Source: Paraphaeosphaeria minitans
Lineage: Eukaryota > Ascomycota > Dothideomycetes > Pleosporales > Didymosphaeriaceae
NCBI GenBank assembly: GCA_015832175.1
Contig: WJXW01000010.1
Coordinates: 1,054,001-1,118,000, forward strand
DNA: 64,000 nt
Reading direction: 5' to 3'
The position numbers and the translations under genes were made by a program. Shown in pieces: positions 44,946 through 54,641 of the stretch (within the stretch, counting starts at the first letter, position 1; each line of letters begins with the position of its first letter). The notes under the pieces were generated by a model, which was not told the DNA's origin, ran no database searches, and was given only the letters and a program-made list of their open reading frames with translations.

Positions 44946-45182
44946 CAGCGCATCCTAGCGTAGCGTACTACGTAGCGTACTGGGGTTATATAAATACGTA
45001 CAGAACACTAGGAATTGCACAAGGTACGCTTTGTAGTACGTAGTAAAAAGTGCGTAGTATAGTAGTTTGTAGTATTTAATTTACGTACAGAGCCCTTTAC
45101 GAGTCACGATGCCTATATATACGTACGCACTAATCCACTTTACGTTAAGAAGTACGCTCTGTAATTTACGTTAGACGCGCTG
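44946..45182. mobile_element. Non-autonomous hAT-type element (MITE), 237 bp
   Basis: The element begins CAGCGCATCCTAGCGTA and ends with the complement of CAGCGCGTCTAACGTA, giving imperfect terminal inverted repeats of about 16 bp with a CAGCG end typical of hAT elements. It is flanked by a perfect 8-bp duplication (GCAATCAT). The inside has no reading frame and is rich in subterminal AGCGTACT, TACGTA and TACGTACAGA words repeated in both orientations, plus TATATA. This is what is expected of a MITE mobilised by a hAT transposase from elsewhere. It sits between the 98-aa gene and the caspase gene. Confidence 0.8.
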
Positions 45183-45190
45183 GCAATCAT
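45183..45190. repeat. Right target-site duplication of the MITE
   Basis: Second copy of GCAATCAT, immediately after the terminal GCGCTG of the element. Confidence 0.8.
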
Positions 45191-45624
45191 GTGCTGGGCG
45201 AACACGACCGTCTGACAATCGTACTGTGTGCTGTCAACCCGCACCGTGGTGCCATTGCGTCAGAAAGGCAAACCCGCATGTGGCCAATCAACCGAGCTAA
45301 TGATAAGTGATGATGGCTTAGCACGTAGCACCTCCGTGTCACGGAGCCAGCGTTCGCAATAGCAACACTAATTGGTCAGATAGAGTTTAGAATCGTGTTC
45401 AGGATAAGCAAAGGCACAATTACATCGAGACCAAGAGGCTGATCCATCTCGTCCTCCAACGCTCCTGTCCTACCCATGTACATATGTATTGAGCCTCGTC
45501 GCTCTTCAGAGGGTGAGACGCAGGCGCATCAGGCCGAAGATGAAGTTCTCCTGAGCAACTGGACAGCTACACCAAAGGTTTCTTTGACACATCGTTTTAG
45601 TGCAGCTCTTGTCACAATATCATC
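45191..45624. other. Upstream region of the caspase-like gene
   Basis: No reading frame of interest; likely old promoter sequence. Confidence 0.4.
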
Positions 45625-46926
45625 ATGTCCCTCCAGGCAGACACAGCGAGCGTAGCTCACGATGAGTTTGCGCTGGAGATGTCCCCAGAAGCAATGAACA
45701 ACCCAACACAATTTAGTCTATTCCAGGAGAATTTTGCAAAATACATGCCATCAGCGCAAAAGACGAAGAGATACGAACATGTAGGAGCGTTATTGCTATC
45801 TTTCGATTCCACTCCCAAGTAAGTGGAATGGGGTATATCGACGTCAGTGAAGAGGTAAGGGGACGCAACACAACGTGATCGTTTCAATGATCTAACTTGT
45901 ACAACTAGATCAAGCGTTTGAGAAACGCCTTTCACGAGTACAATTTTGACTTTACGAGCAAGGTCATACTCTGTGACGAAACTGCGCATGCACGTGCTAG
46001 TTCGTACTTGTATGAATTTGAGTTGGAACATGTCAAGAAGGCGGGTCACCTAAGTATTATCTACTATGCTGGTCATGGTTGGAGGAGCAGAGATCACGAT
46101 CCATCCCGAGAAGCCTACGCATATGACCTCATATCGTACGTAAATTTACCAAGCTACAGAGGAAATCTTTCGTTAACGTACAGAATCCAGCGAACCAGCC
46201 CGTAGAGGAGATGCACCCCTCCCCAAAGGTACGTTCATCATGTGGGAACGAGCGGAACATATCCTACAGGAGTTCAAACACGATCATCTGGTTATCCTCG
46301 ATTGTTGTGACGCGGGTTTTCTCTCAAACCGTGGACCTCGTCACGCTTTTGAGTATCTGGTTGCGTGTGAGGGAAAGAAAAGAACAAATGAACCTGGAAA
46401 ACATTCTTTCACAACTGCGCTTATATGGGCATTGAAGAAGCTGAAATCTGAAGCTCCTTTCACTATGTTGGAGCTCAAGGATCGAATCGAGCGATATGAA
46501 GATTTTCCAACCGAACAGAAGCCTCTCGTTTTCGCTCGTGCAGACCATATTGCAGGACCCATATCATTCGCCCCAGTAGCAAAATGAACCGAGAACTCAA
46601 TAGCTACAGTACAAAGATCAATTTCCCATATTGGTCCTGTGGAACGATCCTTCGTTGATCTTCGCTTCTTCTTTACCAAAGACATCACGGTTGAACACGC
46701 GAAGCCCGTGGCGGGTATGGTCAGTTCTGCTGTACTGAGTAAGAATTTTGATCTGAACGCGACACACGTGTCAGCCTTGGGCCAAGGACGGATCGAACAT
46801 CTCATGAAATTTCGCGACCACTGGATCAGGCCTACACCCAGGATTCTATTGGCTTCGTTTCTTGGTCCCGTAAACGAGCGAGAAATAGACGATCAGAGAC
46901 ATTCCCACGGAAGTCGTCGAAACTAG
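45625..46926 (+). pseudogene. Caspase-domain (peptidase C14) gene with frameshift and nonsense codon
   Basis: Exon 1 (45625-45854) starts MSLQADTASVAHDEFALEM and reaches GALLLSFDS. A frame change at about 45822 then separates it from SGMGYIDVSEE. Introns 45855-45908 and 46136-46190 follow. Exon 2 holds LRNAFHEYNFDFTSK and LSIIYYAGHGW, the catalytic-histidine block; exon 3 holds LVILDCCDAGF, the catalytic-cysteine block. The frame meets TGA at 46585-46587 but continues in the same frame with VDLRFFFTKDITVEHAKPVA and IEHLMKFRDHWIR, a C-terminal domain often seen in fungal caspase-like proteins, so the TGA (probably CGA to TGA) is premature. The His/Cys dyad itself is intact. Such proteins are linked to fungal cell death or stress; here the gene looks recently inactivated. 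Confidence 0.8.
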
Positions 46927-48059
46927 GCGCAGAAGATCTACCTGGACGGCCGGCCACGTCCGTAAGCGATGACACTCGTTCTGACAATTGTGCGCATAGT
47001 AATCCTTCTGAGCCATGAGGCCTTCGTGCGCGCCGCCAGGTACCGGCACCTCAACGACTTTTCCTTGTCAAACCATATCATCAATGACACGCTGCTACTT
47101 TGCATACGCTAAAAGCCCAGAACAACACCTCGGTCTGATACAGACACCCAGGTTAGCCTGCCTCGGGTTCGTAACGATGCAGAAGCCGCAACAACGATCG
47201 AAATACAAGCACCTTTGGTCATTGCCCAGGACTGCACAACACTAGGTTTTTCTTTCACGCTTAGTTAACGTTTTCTGCCTCCATGGCAGAAGGGTTCTCT
47301 TGTTTTGTCTATGGATCTGACTTGCTACTACTGGTCTCATTACTCGATTTCTTGTATTTAATCTACCCTCCTCGCCTGGTACCTATTTATGCGATTACAA
47401 TCTTATTATCTGTGGTCTTGGGTAACCTTTGAGTGAGGTCGTATTCTAGCCCAGTTGGAGGGGTTATGCTGTGGAAACTCCTCGCTAACGCCATCGATCT
47501 CTTTTCTGACCCGTATGTTTCGCGAGTATTTTCTCTCAAAACACGGCCGAGTATAAAGTACAAGCAAAATACCGATGTAAGACATGACGGTACATTAAGT
47601 ATAGATGGTTGAATTGTGACACTGGCAATTGTGACCGGTCACTGCGCGAAGTCGACCAAACCACCTCTTAACTCTTCTGTTCTCGTTACAGTTGGATACC
47701 TCACTCTTTCAATGCAAATGTCCGTGTGGCTGTCAGTGTGGAATTCTCTGCTGCAGTATATCTATAAAACATACGCACACTTACTCTGCTTCTTACCCAC
47801 CGCACTCCGCATCCGTGGCATTCATTATACCATGACTCGTCCTAACGTCAGTCATCTTGTTTTCTTGTTTATCATGCTCTAGAACCTGGCTAACTTGCTA
47901 ATTAGCAGTGTGGTACCTGCAAACATGTCCTAAAAGCAGTGCTTTCTCCCCACACCCAACGAGTACCGGAAGTACGCAGAATTTCGGAAGATCTACGGCG
48001 AAATGATATATGCCAGCAAATTTGCAAGTGCTGAATTATAAGGAGTCCTATTTATCTTC
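46927..48059. other. Intergenic region
   Basis: 1.1 kb, T-rich in parts, with no supported gene. Confidence 0.4.
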
Positions 48060-48400
48060 TCAAAGCCCACGGTCCCTATCTCTTTCCTCAACCTTCCCGC
48101 CGAGATCCGTCTCATCACCTACGAGTGTGCGCCATGCTCGACTAAGTTGATTTATGTCCGGCGTGGGACAGTCAAACAAAAGCGGCTGGTCTATACACTT
48201 ACATTTGACGAACATATTGACCAGCGTCTACGGTAGGTACATTGCCGACTTCCAACCCTTACAACTTCGACAAAGCCCAGCGTCTTATTCGAAATCCCAA
48301 GCTACCCGTCGGATTACTCCGCACGTACAAGTCGGAGGCCACTCCCATATTCTACGGTGCGAATCAATTTCACTTCACAGACCTCAATGGCACCTCCTGA
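48060..48400 (+). pseudogene. Fragment of an F-box-like / 2EXR-type gene
   Basis: The frame reads SKPTVPISFLNLPAEIRLITYE, the F-box-like motif, then continues to FDEHIDQRLR and a GTAGGT donor. After the intron the family's usual RTYKSEATPIFYGANQFHF appears, and the frame ends almost at once (DLNGTS-stop). An intact member would run on for about 200 residues (compare the genes at 6.3 and 12.2 kb). No upstream ATG in frame gives a convincing start. A truncated, decayed relative. Confidence 0.6.
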
Positions 48401-48897
48401 TCGATCGTCACTTAAAGACCACCACTATGTCCATGCCGTTTATAAGCTAAATAATAACGTGTGAAATTTGATATTCTTCTCTGCTGTCTAGCCTATGTCT
48501 CTGTTTTCTAGCATGGTTTCAAGGGAGACGCAATCTAGTACTTACAAACGCGAAAAGCATGAAGCGAGGTTCCAAGTGGGAAATGTGCTAGTTTGATAAC
48601 ACGTTTCCACTCAACTGCAAATGGAGGGAGGGGAGCAAATTCAGTGCTCAAGCTCCGGCCTTGGACATCGTTTGGGGACTGAATACGATTCTTTTAAAAA
48701 AATATTACAGGGAAATATAGCAGAATGTATCAGATTCCGAAGGTCGTAGCCTCCCGTAGCCATACTATCCAAATACACCATAGCCTTGATTTTCCGCTTG
48801 GCTCACCTTGCTATAGCTACTTCTTGTAAAGAGTGATCATGCACCATACGTTATGGACGGATCATCCATGTGTCACTCCGAACCCATCATCGAAAGT
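48401..48897. other. Intergenic region
   Basis: 3' flank of the next minus-strand gene; nothing seen. Confidence 0.4.
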
Positions 48898-49920
48898 CTA
48901 GTGACCTCCATAGGGCGGAATTGGAGGAGGTTGCTCGCCAGTAGGGATCCACGCAGAATTCTTGTAGTAGTCCTCAGTGACCTTCTGCACATACGTAGTA
49001 TCGTCTGCGCACTGTCCACCGCCCGACTTCCCAATGTGCGGACAGTGGACATCTGGACGGAAGGGAAGCATCTTCTGATGCACATTGCGGCACAAGAGCG
49101 TGTTCATGCCCAGCTCAAAGGGCTGCCCGAACCGGATGTCTTCGGTCATGAAGCGAATGCACTCCTCCTCAGACTCGTACTGTATGTCCTTGCCAAGGCA
49201 GAATTTGGTGTGAGACGCGCAGATTGATTTTGATAGGGCGATGGCGCCCTTCGCCTGGGCTTTGATGGGATCTTTGTCGATCGTGGAGAGCAGCAGTTGC
49301 AAGATGTTGCCGAACCATTTGAAGATGACGTCGTATTGGGTGATCTCCTTGGCTTTGTTATACGTCATCCAGGTGCTAATTACAATCGGAAAAGTTACGT
49401 TGCCGAATGCTGGGAAAGTGAAGTTGACACGAGTTGTTGCCGAGGCGATGTTCTGGTTGGCAGCAAACTGGATGATCTCGTATGATCCCGGCTTGCCGAT
49501 GATGGATAGAGAATCGGAAGGAACGAAGAGGCCAAAGATGTATTCGGTGTTGAGCTCACGACCCTCAAAGTTACGTGTGTCCGAGACGCGACCCTGGCAC
49601 TACGGAGCGATCAGCAATGCCCTCAAGCGACAGGACCTGAAAGAAAAGGTTGAAAGGCTAGATTGTCGTACATTCTTGGAGAAGACGGTCGAATTGATCT
49701 TCTTGGCCTCCTTCACGTTGTTCGGATACTGGAAGGTATCATAGAACTGCTGGGTCAGTTTGTAGAGCTCGGCGTATCCAAGGTCAGGTTGAGAGCCACT
49801 AGTGGCAGCAGCTGCGGATGAAGGTTAGCAATCTCTACGATTGGAATCACTCACGAGGAGTCACCTACCGATGCCGGTGCCCAGAAGTGTGAGTGCGGCG
49901 GTGATACCGTAGAAGCGCAT
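48898..49920 (-). CDS. Conserved fungal secreted protein of unknown function
   Basis: Three exons on the minus strand (49920-49869, 49811-49672, 49599-48898) give 297 residues; introns of 57 and 72 nt. The N-terminus MRFYGITAALTLLGTGIAAA is a signal peptide, cut by the first intron near its end as is common in secreted fungal proteins. The body has TQQFYDTFQYPNN, then GRVSDTRNFEGRELNTEY and KEITQYDVIFKWFGN. The Cys-rich C-terminal block contains CLGKDIQYESEEECIRFM, NTLLCRNVHQKMLPFRPDVHCPHIGKSGGGQC and VTEDYY. The HCPHIG-GGG-C block is shared by a widespread fungal secreted family without assigned activity. Eight cysteines suggest disulfides. Frame and splices are clean. Confidence 0.85.
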
Positions 49921-50533
49921 CTTGCTTGTGACACGTGAAAATACAGCCGTGTTTGCTTGGTCGAGATTTGTCCACAGACCGAGGTGCGAGCTCTAAACAA
50001 GAGAAGTCGAGTGTTTAACTATATTACGGGAATCGGGTCCAAGCGTGGTCGTCGTTTGCACAGTGCCAAGACTGCAGTGAAGGCGCAAAGATTCTTAGGA
50101 TCATGGCTTTCGAGAGCGCACCTGATAGGTATACGGTAATAATAGATGCAACCATACAATGAAGGCGTGGGTGTCGAGATTAAATCTTACATGAGCCTGC
50201 AGCTGATATATGCTTGACCAAGTTTCAAAGGTCCACAAACTACGTAGATGAAAGCGTTTGATACGATGGCTTGTGAGTGCCTGCCGCGTTCGCTACTCCC
50301 AATTTCGGGGGAAGGCTCACGTGACCAAAGTTGAGGACCCCACTTTACCCCATCGGGAATGGCTGGGGGATACCGTACTTGATTGTACTCTGTACGCGCA
50401 CATGGACGGGTGCAGAACCTCTCCCCTCAGATTGCCTGAAGTTGGGGCGATTTGTTGCCGGCGTAATTGTACTTCCTAACCAGGCCGTCAGCCCCAACGT
50501 ACATATACCTATCGTACCAATTGCACCTCCGTG

Positions 50534-50579
50534 GGTACCTACCTACCGGTATTTGGCTTCTCGCTTGTAGGTAGGTACC
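50534..50579. repeat. Inverted repeat of TACC/GGTA units
   Basis: GGTACCTACCTAC (50534-50546) and GTAGGTAGGTACC (50567-50579) are exact complements around a 20-nt loop. TAGGTA-type microsatellites also occur near 23148. Probably simple-sequence in origin. Confidence 0.7.
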
Positions 50580-50708
50580 TAGGTATGCGGTGTCCGCTGC
50601 GCCACCATCAGGCATTCTTCACCGTGTATCCTACGCACATGTTGCAAAGTAAAGATCGTACACAGGCCCCCAGCATCTTCGGGTACCACCACGATAGCGA
50701 AATCATTA

Positions 50709-50752
50709 AGCGGCACGTGTGACGAGAGCGGCACGTGTGACGAGAGCGGCAC
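50709..50752. repeat. 18-bp tandem repeat containing CACGTG
   Basis: AGCGGCACGTGTGACGAG occurs twice exactly, followed by a third partial copy (AGCGGCAC). Each full copy contains an E-box (CACGTG). It is far from the nearest start codons, so a regulatory role is speculative. Confidence 0.8.
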
Positions 50753-51349
50753 AGTTATGCTATTCGTTTCGGTGAGACATCGGTGCTGTGGTGGCGAATT
50801 GTCTCGGGACATTCGAACAGTGACTGGCTAGGTACAGGATCGCAGCAAGCCCTTCTGACAAGAAGCGAGCATCTGCAGGTTCGATTTCGGCACTTGATGG
50901 CAAGGATAAAGCATTGACATAGATGCTGATGATGCGATCAGGCGGACAAGAAGCCTAAGCGCATGTCACACAAAGGTGGGAAACATGAACGTTTTGTCGA
51001 CAGCTACGGCAATCTTGCCACTTGCCTGCATTTAGAATGCAAGTCACAAGGGACATCACTGAACAACCACGATTAACACATAACTCATATAAGGTGTCTC
51101 GATCCTGGAAGGTCTCTAGACACGACTGTGATTCGATTGACCTCGGTTTGCATTGCTGAGGGGCCGATGTAGTTTCCTTTTGAAGCACATCACTAACGTA
51201 CGAGTACTACCATTCCCTTGACCAATCGCTGATAGTGTCTACACGCAGGCGATGCACGAATCATCCGACAGATCTAGCCACGAGCTCCCAACAGGTTCCC
51301 GTTCGTCCTGACAATCATGGAAGCAATGCGTCCATGCCCAGGTGCACTC

Positions 51350-52621
51350 TCAATGCCACCTGCTGTCGAACCCCATGAACACGTCGTGTGAGATAGCACT
51401 CTCGACATCTGGATTTCCGTCTGATTGTTTTGACGGGACCAAGAGAATTAAGTCTTCCTCATCCTTCGTTTGCTGAGACAAGGGTAGAGTAGACTCTGGT
51501 ATACCATTGGGTGTATCTTTCAGAGAAGCTAAATGATCAGGAAGTACAGTCTTGAAGTATTCCTCGAAAGAAGTCTGGCGAACCGATTCTTTGTATCTTT
51601 TGAGGAACTCGTTGAGAGCAGCGGGAGTAAGGATCTTTGGATCGTACATAATCGAGCCTGGCGGGTCTGGGAGCAGGTCCGAAGCAATATTCTTGCCTAG
51701 CTTCTCCATCTCGTCCACCGTGTACTGCCGATACTGGCAGGGAAGTCCGGATATTTGGGAAATGAGAGCGCAGATGTTATCGCCAGATATGTGGTCGGAG
51801 TAGGCTGCGACCGCAAAGCCGGGGAACGGCGCCTTAAGAACAAGCGTACGAATGAGGAGCCCTGTAAGCCATCAGCATTGTTAGAATCCGGTGGGTCTCC
51901 AAGGATGATTCTGACCGAAGTCCTCTTTTATGTTGAGCCAATGCAAGAGTACGTGAGCTGGTGCTGTTGTTCCAAATGACAGAGTCCCATCTTCGCCCTG
52001 CAGAGGCAATTAGCGTATTTCCTCTTTCCAAAATCATACACAAGCTGAACTCACCATTCGCAGCGTCGCTTGAAAATCTTCCATAGGCATGCATGGTTTC
52101 ACCAAAACAGTCTTAGCCGCCAGGGCCGGCAGACACCTTCCCATGTAGCGAATGTGCTCCCGTTTCGCGAGGTAGGTACCCTGTGCTGTATGCGACGCAT
52201 GCTTATTTCCCGGACTGGTGACCGGAAAGGTGGACATCACCAGCTTCTGCAGTCCCGGAGTTGTCGCCGCGGCATCGAGGATCATGCGTCCCACCTGGAC
52301 CTCCTGGCGTATGGCAATTTCACGCACACTCCGTTTAAATCCGATTTCGGCTATCAACTTTGCTCGCCGGTCCTGCATAAATTTGTGGTAGCTTGTAATT
52401 GCGAAGATGATAGTCGCTCCCTTGAAGCTGTCCTTGATGTGCTTCTCGTCGTCGAACATTTCTTCTCGTATCTCCACCCCCCTCTCCTGCCAGCGTTGAC
52501 TTGCGGGGCCCATTGGAGAAGACGTCAAGCCGCGGATTCGAGTACCGGGCACGTCCATGAAGGCCTCTGCGACTGAGGAGCCCTGTCGACCGTTGATGCC
52601 GACGATAACAATAAGAAACAT
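51350..52621 (-). CDS. NmrA-like NAD(P)-binding protein
   Basis: Three exons on the minus strand (52621-52055, 51997-51916, 51861-51350) give 386 residues; introns of 57 and 54 nt. The N-terminal Rossmann loop is IVGINGRQGSSVAEAF (GxxGxxG-type), followed by RIRGLTSSP, VEIREEMFDDEKHIKDSFKGATIIFAITSY and LQKLVMSTFP, the order found in NmrA-like/HSCARG proteins. Exon 2 joins FQATLRM to GEDGTLSFGT and exon 3 resumes GLLIRTLVLKAPFPGFAVAAYSDHI. These proteins bind NAD(P) as redox sensors or act as atypical reductases; the catalytic Tyr-Lys pair of classical SDRs is not obvious. The C-terminal 60 residues are acidic and low-complexity. Confidence 0.88.
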
Positions 52622-53020
52622 CTTTTGGACTCGAACAAGTGCTGAGCAGGTCTCTTTATTAAAAGTTGGGGGTAGTAAACCAGGCGAGTGACGGAAAGTA
52701 TTAATGCAACAGGAGAGGGAGAGAAATCATTGAATAGAGCGGTAGTGCCTAAGGGCTTGGGCCAACATGCTCCGGATTGGTTGAAAACGAAGTGAAAGAT
52801 CGTGCGCATGCCTTTCGATGAAGTTCTACCATGATCACCACACCAACCATTCGCACCAGCGCGCGCCTGCCTAGGCGTGTCGTCACAGTAACCAATCAAT
52901 CGGTTCGTCGCGACTTTTTCCGTGCTCTCCACCTCGAAGTCAAGGTAGAATTACCAGTAGCCCAGTCCATCGCCGCAAATCATACAAAGTACGACTCACA
53001 CATCTTAACGCCCACACGCA
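52622..53020. other. Divergent promoter region
   Basis: 400 bp between the NmrA-like gene (minus) and the SIM-motif gene (plus); C/A-rich near the plus-strand ATG. Confidence 0.5.
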
Positions 53021-54169
53021 ATGGCTCCGTCTGTCCGACACAGGGATCGCAGCACCGCTCCGAAAACGCTAGAAACTCGGAAGTTTCAGGCGAAGCAGGG
53101 GAATCGCAAATACAACAAGCAAGTTCGAAAGCCTGCCGTCCCAAGTGTGACTCGTTTCATTTGGGAGCGCTCTAGACGAGCTAGAGCCCGCGACGAAGAA
53201 GAACATAGGCATGCAGGGATTGTGGACCTCACTTTGCCCAAGGGCGACAAGGAGCGCGAGACGTGGGCGAGGAAGCTATACAGTGCATTAATCAGTGGTC
53301 CCAACCTCTGTCCTGAAGCTGCGGGCGATACAGCCTGGACGATCTTCGTAAGTTCACTTTCAGTCAGCTCGGCTTTACGTCTCGATTAACGTGCAACAGA
53401 GTTCGACTGAGGAGCTTTTCCGCTACGGCCCATCAGTCGCGCCAATCAAGGATATCGCCGCCCCAGTAATCTTAGACGAGTTGAAAAATGTGACTTTCAC
53501 GCAGCACTTCGACGACCTTGTGCGCTTCGTCGACAAAGGAGGGGTGGAGAGCGATGTCATCGGATGCACCGCTGAAGAGCTATTGGTGAGGGTTGCAAGA
53601 GCAAAGCGAGCACTGCGGCTTCAACAGCTCCTTGATACCGGCGATGTCTTCCCATTGGAGGAGGCGGAGAATATGATGACAGGATTTATTGACCTGACCA
53701 TGGAGTCTTCCGAGGACGAGACAGGTGACGACACCGATGCTGGCGAGGATGATGCTGGTGCTGCTGAAGAACGTCGTAAGTACGGCGGTAAGTACATCAT
53801 ATGTGCACGTCTGCAGCAGTAATGAAGCTAATTGATACAGACTTAATCATGCTCGAAAGCGTGCCAACCGATAAGAAGGCAGCCACCGGGCTGCGTGTCC
53901 GCACCGTTCCTCATAACGCCGCCATTATCGATCTGACCGAGAGATCTGAGAGCAAGAAAGGAGCTGAAATTAAGTCCGGCACTGTCGCTCGTAAATATAA
54001 AGATACGAATAGCTCTGCCGAGGTATCGATTCAAGATCGCGCTTCTTACTTCGACCCGGATCCTTTCTGGATGGCGCACTTGGAGACTATGAGGAACAAA
54101 CGGCGCTTTGTGGGTAAGGAAGCGCTAGATCGAGTCTGGCAGGCTGACCGTAAGACAAAAACTGTCTAG
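53021..54169 (+). CDS. Basic/acidic protein with three SUMO-interaction-like motifs
   Basis: Three exons (53021-53347, 53400-53787, 53841-54169) give 347 residues. The N-terminus is basic (RHRDRSTAPKTLETRKFQ). Three copies of a hydrophobic-Asp-Leu-Thr motif occur: IVDLTLPKGDKE, FIDLTMESSEDETGDD and IIDLTERSESKK. The second is followed by a strongly acidic stretch, the classical form of a SUMO-interacting motif. Helical segments lie between (STEELFRYGPS, EELLVRVARAKRALRLQQLLD). The C-terminus has SYFDPDPFWMAHLETMRNKRRF. Exon 2 can end at either of two GTAAGTAC donors twelve bases apart (exon end 53775 or 53787), both in frame. No known domain otherwise; a nuclear SUMO-dependent role is inferred from motifs only. 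Confidence 0.72.
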
Positions 54170-54641
54170 CGGGCTTCCTTCGCGGATGTAGAGGTGTTGC
54201 ATACCGTGGATTCATGGACGTGAAACGATCACGTGATGTAAGGAGCGCCTTCTCTATGTCTCAGTTCTTAAATCAGCACAGCGAGGGTTGTAACTGATGG
54301 GAAATGGAAGACCTTTCAAGAGGTTGGATTGATGTCTCTGATAACGTGCTCCGCAACGAAATATGGTTGCGGTGGGGCAGTTCCACTCATGCCACATATC
54401 GTTGGGTGGTTGAGCCCTCAAAACCGAAGAAGTGAAGACTCTGTTTCAATGGAATGTTTTATAAGTCCTACAGTGCATAGAAGTGACCATTCGTGATGTC
54501 GTTTCTGCGGCCAAATAAACTTTCACGTGGGAACCGTGAAGCTTGCACTTTCACTTCCGCAGTCTTGGCACCCACGACTGAAACGGCAACTGCGCTCCGT
54601 CGACTTCTCCAACAAAACAGTCGCTCTTCACTTTCCAAATC
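54170..54641. other. Intergenic region
   Basis: 3' flank of the SIM-motif gene and leader of the next gene; nothing else seen. Confidence 0.4.

Larger units (their letters stand above)
49921..51349. other. Intergenic region with small repeats
   Basis: 1.4 kb without a supported gene; holds the inverted repeat at 50534-50579 and the tandem repeat at 50709-50752. Confidence 0.45.
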
